Assembly (NCBI RefSeq): GCF_003201815.1
Contig: NZ_QJKB01000001.1
Span: forward strand, 620,001-684,000
DNA: 64,000 nt
Origin: Undibacterium pigrum
GTDB taxonomy: Bacteria > Pseudomonadota > Gammaproteobacteria > Burkholderiales > Burkholderiaceae_D
Direction of reading: 5' to 3'
Position 1 is the stretch's first letter. Every line of letters begins with the position of its first letter. Of the stretch, positions 45,146-54,897 are shown piece by piece. The notes beneath the pieces are model-generated. The model saw only the letters and a list, made by a program, of their open reading frames with translations. It was not told the origin of the DNA and searched no databases. Made by a program: the position numbers and the translations under genes.

Positions 45146-46582
45146 ATGCATGCGACAAATACAAAAACACAATGGGGACAATTTTTACCACTGGTGACGG
45201 TGTTCTTCTTCTGGGGCTTCGTTGCCGCCAGCAATGATATTCTCATCCCTGTCTTTAAAGAAGCATTTCATCTCAGCCAGGAACAAAGCCAACTTGTTTC
45301 CCTGGCTTTTTATGTAGCATATACCGTGGGATCGCTTATTTATCTGGCGGTTTCCCGCATCATTGGTGTCGATCTGGTCAATAAGCTGGGATACAAGAAC
45401 GGGTTGGCGCTCGGGCTATTGATCTCTGCAGCGGGCACGCTGTTGTTTTTACCTGCGGCTAATACTGGCTCTTTCACTTTGATGCTGTCAGGATTGTTTA
45501 TTGTCGGCCTGGGGTTTTCATTGCAACAGACAGCCGCCAACCCGCTTGCTATTGCCCTGGGATCATCGGAGACGGGTTCGCAACGACTGACTCTGGCAGG
45601 CGGAGTAAATAATTTTGGCACCACGATAGGCCCGCTTATCGTCAGTTTTGCCATCTTTGGAGCACCAACGAGCATGGACCGCCAGCTCAGTATAGAAAGT
45701 GTCAAGTTCCCTTATTTGATGCTGGGCGCAGCGTTCTTGCTGGTTGCCATCATGCTCAAGTTTTCATCACTGCCGGACCGCCCGGCCGTACAGGTCAATG
45801 AAGAAGCCGGGCATGGCTCTGAACGGCAATCGGCCTTGCAGTTCCCGCAACTGGTCATGGGCATGCTGGCAATTTTTGTGTATGTGGGAGTGGAAGTGTC
45901 CACGGCCAGCAATCTGCCTGCCTATATGGAGAGCAAGCTGGGCTTGCAAACCAAGGACGTCGCGCCGTTTATCTCGCTGTACTGGGCCAGTCTGATGATA
46001 GGGCGCTGGACTGGAGCAGTTGAGGCTTTTGATTTACGTGCTGGCCTGGGCAAGTTGCTTAAATTCCTGGCACCTTACCTGGCTTTTAGCGTGTTCCTGG
46101 TGGTGAATGCAATTGCCCAGCATGAGCTCAGTCATTTTTATGTGTATGCGGCCATCGTACTGATACTGATCGCCGCTGACATGCTAAGCCAGGGTAACCC
46201 CGCTAAAATGCTGGGCATTTTTTCTCTGCTGGGAGTTACTGGCCTGGTCATAGGTATGAGTACCACTGGTATGGTCAGTGTGTATGCTTTCACCAGCATA
46301 GGTCTGTTTTGCAGCACTCTCTGGCCTTGTATTTTTACCCTGGCGATCAGTGGCCTGGGCAAGCACACAGGGCAGGGCAGCAATTATCTGATCATGATGA
46401 TCATGGGCGGCGGTATTGTCAGTTGGCTGCAGGGATTTGTAGCTGACAAAATAGGCATACAAATGAGTTATTTGGTGGGTGTGGTTTGCTTTGCGTATCT
46501 GGCATTCTACTCCTGGAAAGTGCAGGGCATCCTGCATACACAAGGTATTAAGCTGGGTAAAGCAAGCTCAGCCTCACACTAG
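45146..46582 (+). CDS. FucP/GluP-type sugar:proton MFS transporter (probable mannose carrier)
   Basis: 478 residues with about 12 membrane helices. The N-terminal FFFWGFVAASNDILIPVFKEAFHL and SLQQTAANPLAIALG with LTLAGGVNNFGTTIGPL are signatures of the fucose/glucose-galactose/hexuronate symporter family. In a locus with alpha-mannosidases, a mannose isomerase and a fructokinase, mannose or small manno-oligosaccharide uptake is the likely job. It ends at a strong terminator, so it is its own transcript. Confidence 0.88.
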   Translation: MHATNTKTQWGQFLPLVTVFFFWGFVAASNDILIPVFKEAFHLSQEQSQLVSLAFYVAYTVGSLIYLAVSRIIGVDLVNKLGYKNGLALGLLISAAGTLLFLPAANTGSFTLMLSGLFIVGLGFSLQQTAANPLAIALGSSETGSQRLTLAGGVNNFGTTIGPLIVSFAIFGAPTSMDRQLSIESVKFPYLMLGAAFLLVAIMLKFSSLPDRPAVQVNEEAGHGSERQSALQFPQLVMGMLAIFVYVGVEVSTASNLPAYMESKLGLQTKDVAPFISLYWASLMIGRWTGAVEAFDLRAGLGKLLKFLAPYLAFSVFLVVNAIAQHELSHFYVYAAIVLILIAADMLSQGNPAKMLGIFSLLGVTGLVIGMSTTGMVSVYAFTSIGLFCSTLWPCIFTLAISGLGKHTGQGSNYLIMMIMGGGIVSWLQGFVADKIGIQMSYLVGVVCFAYLAFYSWKVQGILHTQGIKLGKASSASH

Positions 46583-46601
46583 ACATGGTTTTATGAATTG
46601 C

Positions 46602-46633
46602 ATGGCGCGCCTCATATGGCGCGCCATTTTTTT
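46602..46633 (+). terminator. Rho-independent terminator after the sugar transporter
   Basis: ATGGCGCGCC and GGCGCGCCAT form a perfect 10-bp stem with a 6-base loop and a following U-run. Confidence 0.93.
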
Positions 46634-46662
46634 ATCCGAATGAGATGCATTTTTTTGAGTCT

Positions 46663-46688
46663 GTTTACTAAAATTAATAAACTAAAAC
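46663..46688. promoter_or_regulatory. Cluster of partial GTTTA-N-TAAAC sites
   Basis: GTTTACTAAAA at 46663-46673 (10 of 11) and a second, weaker TAAAC arm at 46678-46682. It lies about 265 bases before the lacI start, in a ~370-base gene-free gap. Confidence 0.4.
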
Positions 46689-46796
46689 AGATTGCCAGCA
46701 GTTGATTGACCCTCGAATTTGCCACCTGTATAAAAGAGTTACTCTGTAAAACACGATATTTTCAAGTGATTTATAGCTTGTTGAAAAGGCAGATTC

Positions 46797-46807
46797 GTTT
46801 ATTAAAC
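46797..46807. promoter_or_regulatory. Perfect GTTTA-N-TAAAC palindrome upstream of lacI
   Basis: GTTTATTAAAC, an 11-base palindrome with an odd centre, 145 bases before the LacI-family gene start. LacI-type operators are short palindromes of this sort, so autoregulation is plausible. Confidence 0.6.
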
Positions 46808-46951
46808 CTCTCTTAAATGACAAGTGTGTAGCAGGTAGTCGAGGCCGGCATCTGATACTGATAAACGCAAAAACGAATTAAGCACAATGAACAAGATGAA
46901 TGCCCGTTTTACAGATATTGAAACTGACTTAACCAGCAAGGAGTTCACAGT

Positions 46952-47935
46952 ATGAGTGTAACCATACGCGACATTGCACAGGCGACCGGACTGTCGATTG
47001 GTACGGTATCACGCGCGTTGAAGAATCAGGGAGGGCTGACCGAAGCCACCCGTGTGCGTATCAGCAAAGTGGCACGTGAGCTGGGCTATGACTTCGGCAA
47101 TCTCAAGCAAGGCCGTATCAGGCGCATTGTTTTCCTCTTGCATCGCCAACATAATACCTTGTCAAGCAGCCCGTTTTTTTCTCCCGTACTGCATGGTGCT
47201 GAAGAAGCCTGCCGCAGGGAAGGCATTGCACCCTCTTTCGTGGCAATAGGCCCCTCTGAACCAGTCATGGAACAGATACGCCTGCACCAGCCAGATGCGA
47301 TTTTGTGCGCCGGTTTTTTTGAGCCAGAGTTACTGCAAGCACTGCTGCACACCAGTAAACCCATCGTACTGGTGGACATGCGTTTGCGCGGCTATACCTC
47401 AATCAATCCCGACAACCGGCTCGGTGGTTTTTTGGCGACCCGGCATCTGATACAGACCGGTCGCAAGCGCATCGCCATGATCTCAGGCTCGCTGGCACAT
47501 TTCAGTATCCAGGAAAGGGCGCGTGGCTTCCGCCAGGCTCTGTATGAATCCAAGACATTGGCAGATCCCAGCCTGGAAGTCAGCATTCCCGACCCCAGTG
47601 ATATTGAAGGTGGTGTGCGTGAAGCCATGCGCGAACTGCTGAGTCTGAGTCGTCCCCCTGATGCCGTATTTTGCTACAACGATAGCGCCGCCCTGGCAGC
47701 GCTGCATTATTGCCTTGACCTCGGTATGAAAGTGCCACATGACATTGCCATTGTGGGCTTTGATGATATCAGCGCCGCAGCCAAGTCGATTCCACCTCTC
47801 AGCAGCATCAGGGTGAACAAGGAAGCACTTGGTGCCACTGGTGTGGATTTACTGATACGCAAACAGACTGACGACATCATAGAAAAAATCCTGGCTGTTG
47901 AATTGATCGTGCGAGAAAGCAGTTGTGATGATTAG
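46952..47935 (+). CDS. LacI-family transcriptional regulator of the glycan locus
   Basis: 327 residues. N-terminal HTH (TIRDIAQATGLSIGTVSRALKNQGGLTEATR) with the hinge, then a periplasmic-binding-like effector domain (FCYNDSAALAALHYCLDLGMKVPHDIAIVGFDDI). Sits at the head of the isomerase-fructokinase-mannosidase transcript; the recurring GTTTA-N-TAAAC palindrome is its probable operator. The inducer is unknown, mannose or a manno-oligosaccharide being likely. Confidence 0.93.
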   Translation: MSVTIRDIAQATGLSIGTVSRALKNQGGLTEATRVRISKVARELGYDFGNLKQGRIRRIVFLLHRQHNTLSSSPFFSPVLHGAEEACRREGIAPSFVAIGPSEPVMEQIRLHQPDAILCAGFFEPELLQALLHTSKPIVLVDMRLRGYTSINPDNRLGGFLATRHLIQTGRKRIAMISGSLAHFSIQERARGFRQALYESKTLADPSLEVSIPDPSDIEGGVREAMRELLSLSRPPDAVFCYNDSAALAALHYCLDLGMKVPHDIAIVGFDDISAAAKSIPPLSSIRVNKEALGATGVDLLIRKQTDDIIEKILAVELIVRESSCDD

Positions 47936-48005
47936 CTTTAACTCTTAGCTGTAAAGCCTGGCTGTAAAAAAATTTTGGCCCTTATTGACCACCACCCATA
48001 CCCGT

Positions 48006-49235
48006 ATGCATCCCTTTCCCGACTTCAAATCCATTTCTGTGCTGACTGAGCATATCAGTGACACGCTGAATTTTTACTATCCTCGCAGCATTGATGACAG
48101 TGGCGGTTTTTATCACTACTTCAAGGATGATGGCAGTATTTATGATCACCATAGCCGCCATCTGGTCAGCAGCACTCGCTTTGTTTTTGTGTATGCCATG
48201 GCCTATCGTCATTTTAACAATCCGGCTTATCTTGAGCAGGTCAGGCATGGCGTGGACTTTTTGCGACAGGTACACCGTGATCCTGTGACTGGTGGTTACG
48301 CCTGGCAATTGCGCTGGGAAAATGCCAGCAAGACCGTCATTGATGGCGACAATCACTGCTATGGACTGGCTTTCGTCATGCTGGCTTATGCCCATGCCTT
48401 GATGGCTGGCGTAACAGAAGCACGCGGCTATCTCGATGAAACCATGGAGTTGATGGAACGCCGCTTCTGGGAACCGGACCATGGCCTGTATGCCGACCAG
48501 GCCAGTGCGGACTGGCAGGTTTTGGACAACTATCGCGGCCAGAATGCCAATATGCACGCCTGCGAAGCGCTGCTGGCCGCTCATGAGGCAACGGGCGAGC
48601 TGCACTTTTTGCATCGCGCAGAAACCGTGGCACACAATATCACCCAGCGCCAGGCCGCTCTGGCCGATGGCATGGTCTGGGAGCACTATGATGCTAACTG
48701 GAACATAGACTGGAACTACAACCTGAATGATAAGGCCAATCTGTTCCGCCCCTGGGGATTCCAGCCGGGTCATTTTACTGAATGGTCCAAGTTATTGCTG
48801 CAACTGGAAATCCACGCCCAGCATCTGCAACACGACAAGGAATGGCTATTGCCTGCTGCCGAAGCCTTGTTCCAGAAAGCCCTGCAATTTGCCTGGGATG
48901 AGCAGTATGGCGGTATCTGCTATGGCTTTGCGCCCGACGGCAGCATCTGTGATGGCGACAAATATTTCTGGGTGCAAGCCGAATCCATGGCTGCCGCAGC
49001 CCTTCTAGCAAAACGTACAGGCAAGCAAAGCTATTGGGATAGTTACGAACATCTGTGGCAGTACAGCTGGCAGCATATGATAGATCATGAGTTTGGTGCC
49101 TGGTTCAGGATACTGTCGCGCGAAAATCACAAGCTTAGTGATGAAAAAAGCCCGGCTGGCAAAGTGGATTATCACACCATGGGTGCCTGCTATGAAATCC
49201 TGCGCGTCCTGAAGGAGGAAAAACATGAAAGCTGA
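48006..49235 (+). CDS. AGE-family sugar epimerase/isomerase (probable D-mannose isomerase)
   Basis: About 409 residues, an (alpha/alpha)6 barrel family related to N-acylglucosamine 2-epimerase and YihS. Motifs include GGFYHYFKDDG, SSTRFVFVYAMA, the catalytic-type His-rich parts DNHCYGLAFVMLAYAHA and ANMHACEALLAAHEATG, and WFRILSRENH. I begin at ATG 48006; an in-frame TTG at 47985 is also possible. With the next gene, a fructokinase, it offers mannose to fructose to fructose-6-phosphate. A GlcNAc/ManNAc epimerase role is the alternative. Confidence 0.85.
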   Translation: MHPFPDFKSISVLTEHISDTLNFYYPRSIDDSGGFYHYFKDDGSIYDHHSRHLVSSTRFVFVYAMAYRHFNNPAYLEQVRHGVDFLRQVHRDPVTGGYAWQLRWENASKTVIDGDNHCYGLAFVMLAYAHALMAGVTEARGYLDETMELMERRFWEPDHGLYADQASADWQVLDNYRGQNANMHACEALLAAHEATGELHFLHRAETVAHNITQRQAALADGMVWEHYDANWNIDWNYNLNDKANLFRPWGFQPGHFTEWSKLLLQLEIHAQHLQHDKEWLLPAAEALFQKALQFAWDEQYGGICYGFAPDGSICDGDKYFWVQAESMAAAALLAKRTGKQSYWDSYEHLWQYSWQHMIDHEFGAWFRILSRENHKLSDEKSPAGKVDYHTMGACYEILRVLKEEKHES

Positions 49236-50139
49236 ATTTCCAGTCATGCTCAGTGCAGGCGAAGCCCTGACCGACATGATCACCTGTGGCCCTGGTCAAT
49301 GGCGTAGCGTGGTCGGTGGCTCAACATGGAATGTCGCACGTAGTATGGCCAAGCTGGGCATGGCGACTGGTTTTGCAGGCGCAGTCAGCCAGGATCTGTT
49401 TGGTCAGGAACTGGTACGCGCCAGTGCCGATGCCGGGCTCGATCTGCGCTTGCTACAGCAATACGATCGCCCCCCATTACTGGCGATAGTCGGCGAAAGC
49501 ACGCCCCCCAGTTACTTCTTTATTGGCAGTGATAGCGCAGACCTGCATTTTGACCCGTTACAGTTACCAGTTGGCTGGAGTGCGCGCCTGCAATGGGCGC
49601 ACTTTGGCGGCATCAGCCTGGCCCGCCAGCCGCTGGCTGGCAAGCTCCTTGGTCTGGCACGGCAATTGAAGGCACAAGGTGTGCGGATCAGTTATGACCC
49701 CAATTTTCGCAACAATATGAACGCCGACTATGACGCCATCTTGCATGAAATGGGGCAACTGGCAGACCTGATCAAGGTGTCCGACGACGACTTGCGTGGC
49801 CTGTTCCGTTGCCAGGATGCTGAGTTGGCATTCACACAATTGCGCGCGATCAATCCTGCGGCCACCGTCTTGTATACCCGTGGTGAAGTGGGTGCATCAC
49901 TGCATGTCGCAGAACAGACATGGCAGGCAGATGCCGTGAAGGTAACTGTGATCGACACCATAGGTGCCGGTGACGCCAGCATTGCAGGCCTGCTCTACAG
50001 CCTGAGCATGCATCCAGAAAGAGAACACGCCAGCCACCTGCAGTTTGCCCTTGCTGCGGGTGCCGCGGCCTGCCTTGCAGCAGGCGCACAAGCGCCCAGT
50101 CTGCAACAGATAGAGGCTTTGTTCAATGGCATTGAATAG
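49225..50139 (+). CDS. PfkB-family fructokinase
   Basis: 304 residues. N-terminal GEALTDMI, the glycine-rich VVGGSTWNVARSMAKLG, SYDPNFRNNM and the anion-hole motif DTIGAGDASIAGLL (catalytic Asp of GAGD) identify a ribokinase/PfkB sugar kinase of the fructokinase type. A strong GGAGG ribosome-binding site lies within the end of the isomerase gene; the two overlap by 11 bases. Supports phosphorylation of fructose made from mannose. Confidence 0.88.
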   Translation: MKAEFPVMLSAGEALTDMITCGPGQWRSVVGGSTWNVARSMAKLGMATGFAGAVSQDLFGQELVRASADAGLDLRLLQQYDRPPLLAIVGESTPPSYFFIGSDSADLHFDPLQLPVGWSARLQWAHFGGISLARQPLAGKLLGLARQLKAQGVRISYDPNFRNNMNADYDAILHEMGQLADLIKVSDDDLRGLFRCQDAELAFTQLRAINPAATVLYTRGEVGASLHVAEQTWQADAVKVTVIDTIGAGDASIAGLLYSLSMHPEREHASHLQFALAAGAAACLAAGAQAPSLQQIEALFNGIE

Positions 50140-50187
50140 CAGTTCTGACAAAAAATAATATCCATATCAGTGATTGAGGAGAACAAC

Positions 50188-51564
50188 ATGCGTATCAAAC
50201 TATTGCCCGGCATATTGCTGGCTGCCGCCCTGGGTATCAGTAACCTTAGCCATGCCGCCAAACAGGAAGCCATTACCGAAAAAGAAGCTGCCCATCTGGC
50301 ACTACAAGTAAAAAAAGAAACCCAGCATGCCTGGCAATCCTACAAGCGCTATGCCTGGGGCCAGGATGCTTTGAAGCCCTTGAGTAAATCTGGTCATAAC
50401 TGGTATGCCCAGTCATTACTAATGACTCCAGTGGATGCGCTTGATACCCTGCTGCTGATGGGGCTGAAGAAAGAGGCTGACGAAGCGCGTGAGCTGATTG
50501 CCAGTAAGCTTTCTTTCGACCAGGACATGGAAGTCCAGAATTTTGAAATTACCATACGTTTGCTGGGCGGCTTGTTATCCGCCTATCAGATGACCGAAGA
50601 CCCGAGATTGCTGAGCCTGGCAACCGACCTGGGTCAGCGTTTGTTGCCGGTGTTTGAATCACCCACAGGCATGCCTTATACCCATGTCAATCTGCGCACC
50701 GGCAAGGTGCGTGGCAAGGTCAGCAACCCGGCTGAAACAGGCACCTTGTTGCTGGAGTTTGGCATGCTGAGCAAGCTGACCGGCAATCCGGTTTTTTATG
50801 ATAAGGCCAAACGGGCACTGGTGGCCACCTACGATCTGCGCTCCAAACTGGGCCTGGTTGGATCAGCCATTGATGTCGAAGCAGGCGTCTGGGTCAACAA
50901 GGACGCCCATATCGGCGGCGGCATCGATTCTTACTATGAGTATCTGTACAAATGCTGGAAGCTGTTTGGCGACCAGGATTGTAAAACCATGTGGGAGAAG
51001 AGTATTCCTGGCGTCAACCAGTATCTGGGCGACGAAGTCCGTGGTGAACTCTGGTACGGCCATGCTGACATGGAGACCGGCAGTCGCAAGGCCACACAAT
51101 ATGGCGCACTGGATGCCTTCATGCCAGCTTTGTTGGCCCTCGGCGGTGACATGGACAGGGCAAAACGCCTACAGGATTCGAATCTGAAAATGTGGCGTCT
51201 GTATGGCATAGAACCAGAAGCCCTGAACTACCAGACCATGCAAGTCACATCGCCAGAATATGCACTTCGACCTGAGATAGTTGAATCTGCCTATTACCTC
51301 TATTACTACACAGGTGACAACAAGTACCGCTCAATGGGCAAGGAATTTTTCCTCGACTTCGTCAAACGCTGCCGTAGCGAGGCGGGTTTTACTGCCTTGA
51401 AGGATGTCCGCAATACCAGCCGGGAAGACTCGATGGAAAGCTTTGTATTTGCCGAAACCTTTAAATACTTCTACTTGCTATTCGCCCATAAAAAGACTCT
51501 CAATTTTGATGCGATCACCTTCAATACAGAAGCTCATCCATTCAAGTTGAATCAAAAAAAATAA
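50188..51564 (+). CDS. GH47 alpha-1,2-mannosidase, exported
   Basis: About 458 residues from the ATG at 50188 with GAGGAG six bases upstream. Signal peptide ~1-24 (SHA-A). Class I (inverting, Ca-dependent) motifs: AWQSYKRYAWGQDALKP, TPVDALDTLLLMGL, EVQNFEITIRLLGGLLSAY (acidic), DAHIGGGIDSYYEY, LRPEIVESAYYLYYYTGD and EDSMESFVFAETFKYFYLLFA with FNTEAHPF. It trims alpha-1,2-mannose from high-mannose glycans. GH47 is common in eukaryotes and uncommon in bacteria. Confidence 0.92.
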   Translation: MRIKLLPGILLAAALGISNLSHAAKQEAITEKEAAHLALQVKKETQHAWQSYKRYAWGQDALKPLSKSGHNWYAQSLLMTPVDALDTLLLMGLKKEADEARELIASKLSFDQDMEVQNFEITIRLLGGLLSAYQMTEDPRLLSLATDLGQRLLPVFESPTGMPYTHVNLRTGKVRGKVSNPAETGTLLLEFGMLSKLTGNPVFYDKAKRALVATYDLRSKLGLVGSAIDVEAGVWVNKDAHIGGGIDSYYEYLYKCWKLFGDQDCKTMWEKSIPGVNQYLGDEVRGELWYGHADMETGSRKATQYGALDAFMPALLALGGDMDRAKRLQDSNLKMWRLYGIEPEALNYQTMQVTSPEYALRPEIVESAYYLYYYTGDNKYRSMGKEFFLDFVKRCRSEAGFTALKDVRNTSREDSMESFVFAETFKYFYLLFAHKKTLNFDAITFNTEAHPFKLNQKK

Positions 51565-51624
51565 ATCAAGAAGATAAAACTTGCCGCCTCTGTTGCGGTG
51601 TCAAGACAAAACACAGGAGACAAA

Positions 51625-54057
51625 TTGAATACACTATCCACCTTCAGGTGCGTGGCTGTTGTGGGCATGATGGCGGTACTGGCCGGTGCAAACAACATCG
51701 CGCACGCAGACACGGCAAAAGACAAGAACTTCCCGGTCAATACCTTTATTGGCACCCAGGATGACGGCAATACCTTCCCTGGAGCCGTCGCCCCCTTTGG
51801 CATGATACAACTCAGTCCCGTCGGCGAGCACTATTCAGGCTGGCGCTATACCGATCAAAAAATTCGCGGCTTTGGTCATTCCTTTCTGTCTGGTGCAGGG
51901 TGCTGGGAGCAGGGTGGGCAACTCTCAGTTCTGCCTGTGACAGGAAGCATCAAGCCCGGCGGCAATTTTGATACGAGTAAGGCGGGCAGTTTTGATCATA
52001 AGGTATATGGGTCCCGCTACACTCATGATGGTGAGATAGGCCATGCAGGTTATTTCAAGGTCAGACTCACTGATTATGGCGGCATTACCGCCGAGACTAC
52101 AGCGCTTACCAGGGCTGGAGCCGAGCGTTATACTTTTCATGAGACGACTGATACAGGTCATATTCTGGTCAATCTTGGTCAGGCAAATGAACGTCACTCG
52201 GTAGTCGGCAGCCATATACAAGTAGTAGACAGTCATACGCTGGAAGGCAAGATAGTTACGCGCAGCTTTTGTGGCGGCGCGCAATATACAACCTGGTTCA
52301 GGATGGAATTTGATCAGGCTTTCCGTACCCATGGCATCTGGGATGAGAGCGGCGGGACTGAAGCCAGCATGCAATTGAGTCAGCAAGGCGACAGCAAGCC
52401 ACATGGGGCCTGGCTGAGCTTTGATCTGAAGGCGAACAAGGCGGTCACCGCCATCAGCGCCATTTCTCATGTTGACGCAGAAGGAGCAAGAAAAAATTTG
52501 CGGGCAGAAGGCAAAGCCAATGGCAAGCTACGTAGCTTTGACAGTATGCGCAAGCAGGCGCAGGACGAGTGGAACAAGGAACTCTCCAGCATACGAATAG
52601 AAGGTGCCAACACCGATGACCGCACTGTCTTCTATACCGCGCTTTACCATGCGCTGCTACAACCACTGACAGGTAATGATACTGATGGCCGTTATCGCGG
52701 TTATGACGATGTCATCCACAAAGTCGATAACGGTAACTACTACGAATTTTTTTCGCTCTGGGATACGTACCGCGCCCAGAATCAACTTATTGCCTTACTG
52801 CGTCCAGCCAGGGCGCGGGATATTGCCGAATCGGTTTTGAAAATACAAGAACAGGCTGGCTGGTTGCCACGCTGGGGTTATGCGAATTTTGAATCGAATG
52901 TCATGACGGGTGACCCAGTCACGCCTTTTCTGGTTGACCTGTGGCGCTATGGCGCTCTGGCTGGAAAGGAAAAAGCTGCCTATGCAGCATTGCGCCAGAA
53001 TGCCTTTGAAGTACCCAGCTTTAAACTGCGCTCAGAGGGAAGGGCAGGCAATCCACAATACCTGCGCGATGGTTTCGTGCAATACGACAAGGGTTTCAGG
53101 GCAAAGGGCATGGACGTAGACCCGCATCATGGTGCTTCGGCAACGCTGGAATATGCTGCAGCTGATGGTGCGCTGTCCTACATGGCAGAGGCATTGGGTG
53201 AAAAAGCAGACGCTGCTGTATTGCGCCAGCGCGGCCAGAACTGGCGCAAGCTGTGGGACAAGGACGCTGCTGACAAAGAGCTGGGCTTTAAAGGCTTCCC
53301 CCGCCCACGACTGGAAAATGGTAACTGGTATACAGAGCTGCAAGGTCATTACAATCCACGCGCCGAGCATGGTTTTCATGAGGGTACGGCCTGGCAATAT
53401 CAATGGCTGGTGCCGCAGGATGCGCAAGCCCTGTTCGCAGCTATGGGAGGGCGTGAGGCGGCAGCCAGGCGCCTCGATGCCTTCTTTGCCTTTGATGAAA
53501 TTGAGAAAAACGATTACCAGGCTGTGCGCAAGGACTGGGTTGTAGGGCCATACAGTTACTATAACCAGTATCGCTACAATCCCAATAATGAACCGGATTT
53601 GCATGTGCCATGGATGTATACCCTGGCAGGCCAGCCCTGGAAAACCACGACAGTTCTGCGTGCTGCTGAAACCCTGTTCAGTAATGCTCCCAATGGCGTG
53701 ACTGGCAACGATGATCTTGGCACTATGTCAGCCTGGTATATCTTCAGCAGTCTGGGTATTTACCCTTGGATGCCGGGCAGTGGTCAGTTCCTGCTGCATG
53801 CACCCAAGTTTTCCAGAATAGATATTGACCTGGGAAATGGCAAGACGCTCAGCATAGACAGCAAGGCTGCAGCACGTACCCCCATACGCTATATCCGCCA
53901 GGCACAGTGGCAGGGCAAGCCTTTGTCGCAAGTGTGGCTATCCTGGGAGCAGATACAGAGCGGTGGCAAACTCAGTCTGGATTTGAGTAGCGATGACAAG
54001 GCAAAGTCATGGGGTAGCAGTTTGCAGGCATTGCCTCCAGGTGCGCTGGATAAATAA
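51625..54057 (+). CDS. GH92 alpha-mannosidase, exported
   Basis: About 810 residues. I start at TTG 51625 (AGGAGA just upstream) giving a signal peptide ending near IAHA; a GTG at 51598 lacks a ribosome-binding site. GH92 motifs: NTFIGTQDDGNTFPGAVAPFGMIQLSP, FGHSFLSGAGC, the acid Glu in FHEGTAWQYQWLVP and GNDDLGTMSAWYIFSSLGIYP (Asp where many members have Glu). Inverting, Ca-dependent; acts on alpha-mannosides of N-glycans. Follows GH47 by about 60 bases. Confidence 0.95.
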   Translation: MNTLSTFRCVAVVGMMAVLAGANNIAHADTAKDKNFPVNTFIGTQDDGNTFPGAVAPFGMIQLSPVGEHYSGWRYTDQKIRGFGHSFLSGAGCWEQGGQLSVLPVTGSIKPGGNFDTSKAGSFDHKVYGSRYTHDGEIGHAGYFKVRLTDYGGITAETTALTRAGAERYTFHETTDTGHILVNLGQANERHSVVGSHIQVVDSHTLEGKIVTRSFCGGAQYTTWFRMEFDQAFRTHGIWDESGGTEASMQLSQQGDSKPHGAWLSFDLKANKAVTAISAISHVDAEGARKNLRAEGKANGKLRSFDSMRKQAQDEWNKELSSIRIEGANTDDRTVFYTALYHALLQPLTGNDTDGRYRGYDDVIHKVDNGNYYEFFSLWDTYRAQNQLIALLRPARARDIAESVLKIQEQAGWLPRWGYANFESNVMTGDPVTPFLVDLWRYGALAGKEKAAYAALRQNAFEVPSFKLRSEGRAGNPQYLRDGFVQYDKGFRAKGMDVDPHHGASATLEYAAADGALSYMAEALGEKADAAVLRQRGQNWRKLWDKDAADKELGFKGFPRPRLENGNWYTELQGHYNPRAEHGFHEGTAWQYQWLVPQDAQALFAAMGGREAAARRLDAFFAFDEIEKNDYQAVRKDWVVGPYSYYNQYRYNPNNEPDLHVPWMYTLAGQPWKTTTVLRAAETLFSNAPNGVTGNDDLGTMSAWYIFSSLGIYPWMPGSGQFLLHAPKFSRIDIDLGNGKTLSIDSKAAARTPIRYIRQAQWQGKPLSQVWLSWEQIQSGGKLSLDLSSDDKAKSWGSSLQALPPGALDK

Positions 54058-54094
54058 TAAGGATAGCTAAAATTTCTTTGACGCAGCAAGTTTA

Positions 54095-54130
54095 AAAGCA
54101 GGACAGCCCCCGGTTCTGCTTTCTTTTTTT
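54095..54130 (+). terminator. Terminator between convergent glycan operons
   Basis: AAAGCAGGAC and GTTCTGCTTT pair with one G-U in the stem, followed by a seven-T run. It ends the plus-strand lacI-mannosidase transcript; the A-rich left arm could also serve cutC from the other side. Confidence 0.8.
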
Positions 54131-54162
54131 GTTGCATGTGTATCAGCTTTTCTGCATATATA

Positions 54163-54897
54163 TCAGCAATCCAGCTGATCCAGCACCTGGCGTAGTGCCC
54201 TGACGATACGGGTTTGTGTTTCCAGAAAATCCGGCGCAAGTCCGTGCAATTTTCTTTTGTGATGCATCGTCCCAAGATGCGGGCCGCTGGCTGAAGCATG
54301 TATCTCCTTGACACCACTTGCTGCCAATACGGCGGCGAGATTATCCGGCCTAATACCTGCACCAGCCATGATGCTTATGCGCTTGTCAGCCAGCGCTACC
54401 AGACTGGCGAGTTGGGCATGACCTGTTTGGGCGTTATCTGCCAGACCCGAACTCAAGATACGCGCAAAGCCAAGCGCGATAAGCTCTTCCAGGCTTTGCT
54501 CCGGTACAGCACAGAGATCAAAGGCGCGATGAAAAGTCACTGACATCTTGCCAGCCGCTGCGCACATGGCACGACAGAATTCTGTATCCACTCTCGCTTC
54601 TGAATTCAGCGCACCGACCACCACCGCATCGCAACCCAGACGCGCGCAGTGTTCTATGTCATAGAGCATGACTTCGCGTTCTGCCCCGGTATACAGAAAA
54701 TCGCCATGGCGTGGCCGTATCAGGACATGGATCGGCATGCGCAAGCGTTCACGCGCAATGGCAATTGTCCCATGGGAAGGGGTCGTGCCACCTTGTTCCA
54801 GATTATTGCAAAGCTCTATGCGGTCTGCACCACCTGCCTCGGCGGCCAGGGCAGATTCTATAGAATTCGCAGCTATTTCCAGCAGGATGCCAGCCAT
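54163..54897 (-). CDS. cutC: CutC family protein
   Basis: About 244 residues from ATG 54897. TIM-barrel CutC motifs: EIAANSIESALAAEAGGADRIELCNNLEQGGTTPS (start), HVLIRPRHGDF, VTFHRAFDL, RILSSGLADNA and IMAGAGIRPDNL. Named for copper homeostasis in E. coli, but biochemical function is debated. It overlaps glk by one base at the end of the glycan operon, which hints at a carbohydrate-linked role. Confidence 0.92.
   Translation of the reverse strand: MAGILLEIAANSIESALAAEAGGADRIELCNNLEQGGTTPSHGTIAIARERLRMPIHVLIRPRHGDFLYTGAEREVMLYDIEHCARLGCDAVVVGALNSEARVDTEFCRAMCAAAGKMSVTFHRAFDLCAVPEQSLEELIALGFARILSSGLADNAQTGHAQLASLVALADKRISIMAGAGIRPDNLAAVLAASGVKEIHASASGPHLGTMHHKRKLHGLAPDFLETQTRIVRALRQVLDQLDC

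Noticed and set aside
47982..48773. A 263-codon open frame on the minus strand
   Set aside because: Antisense to the AGE-family gene, which has all family motifs; no ribosome-binding site or domain.
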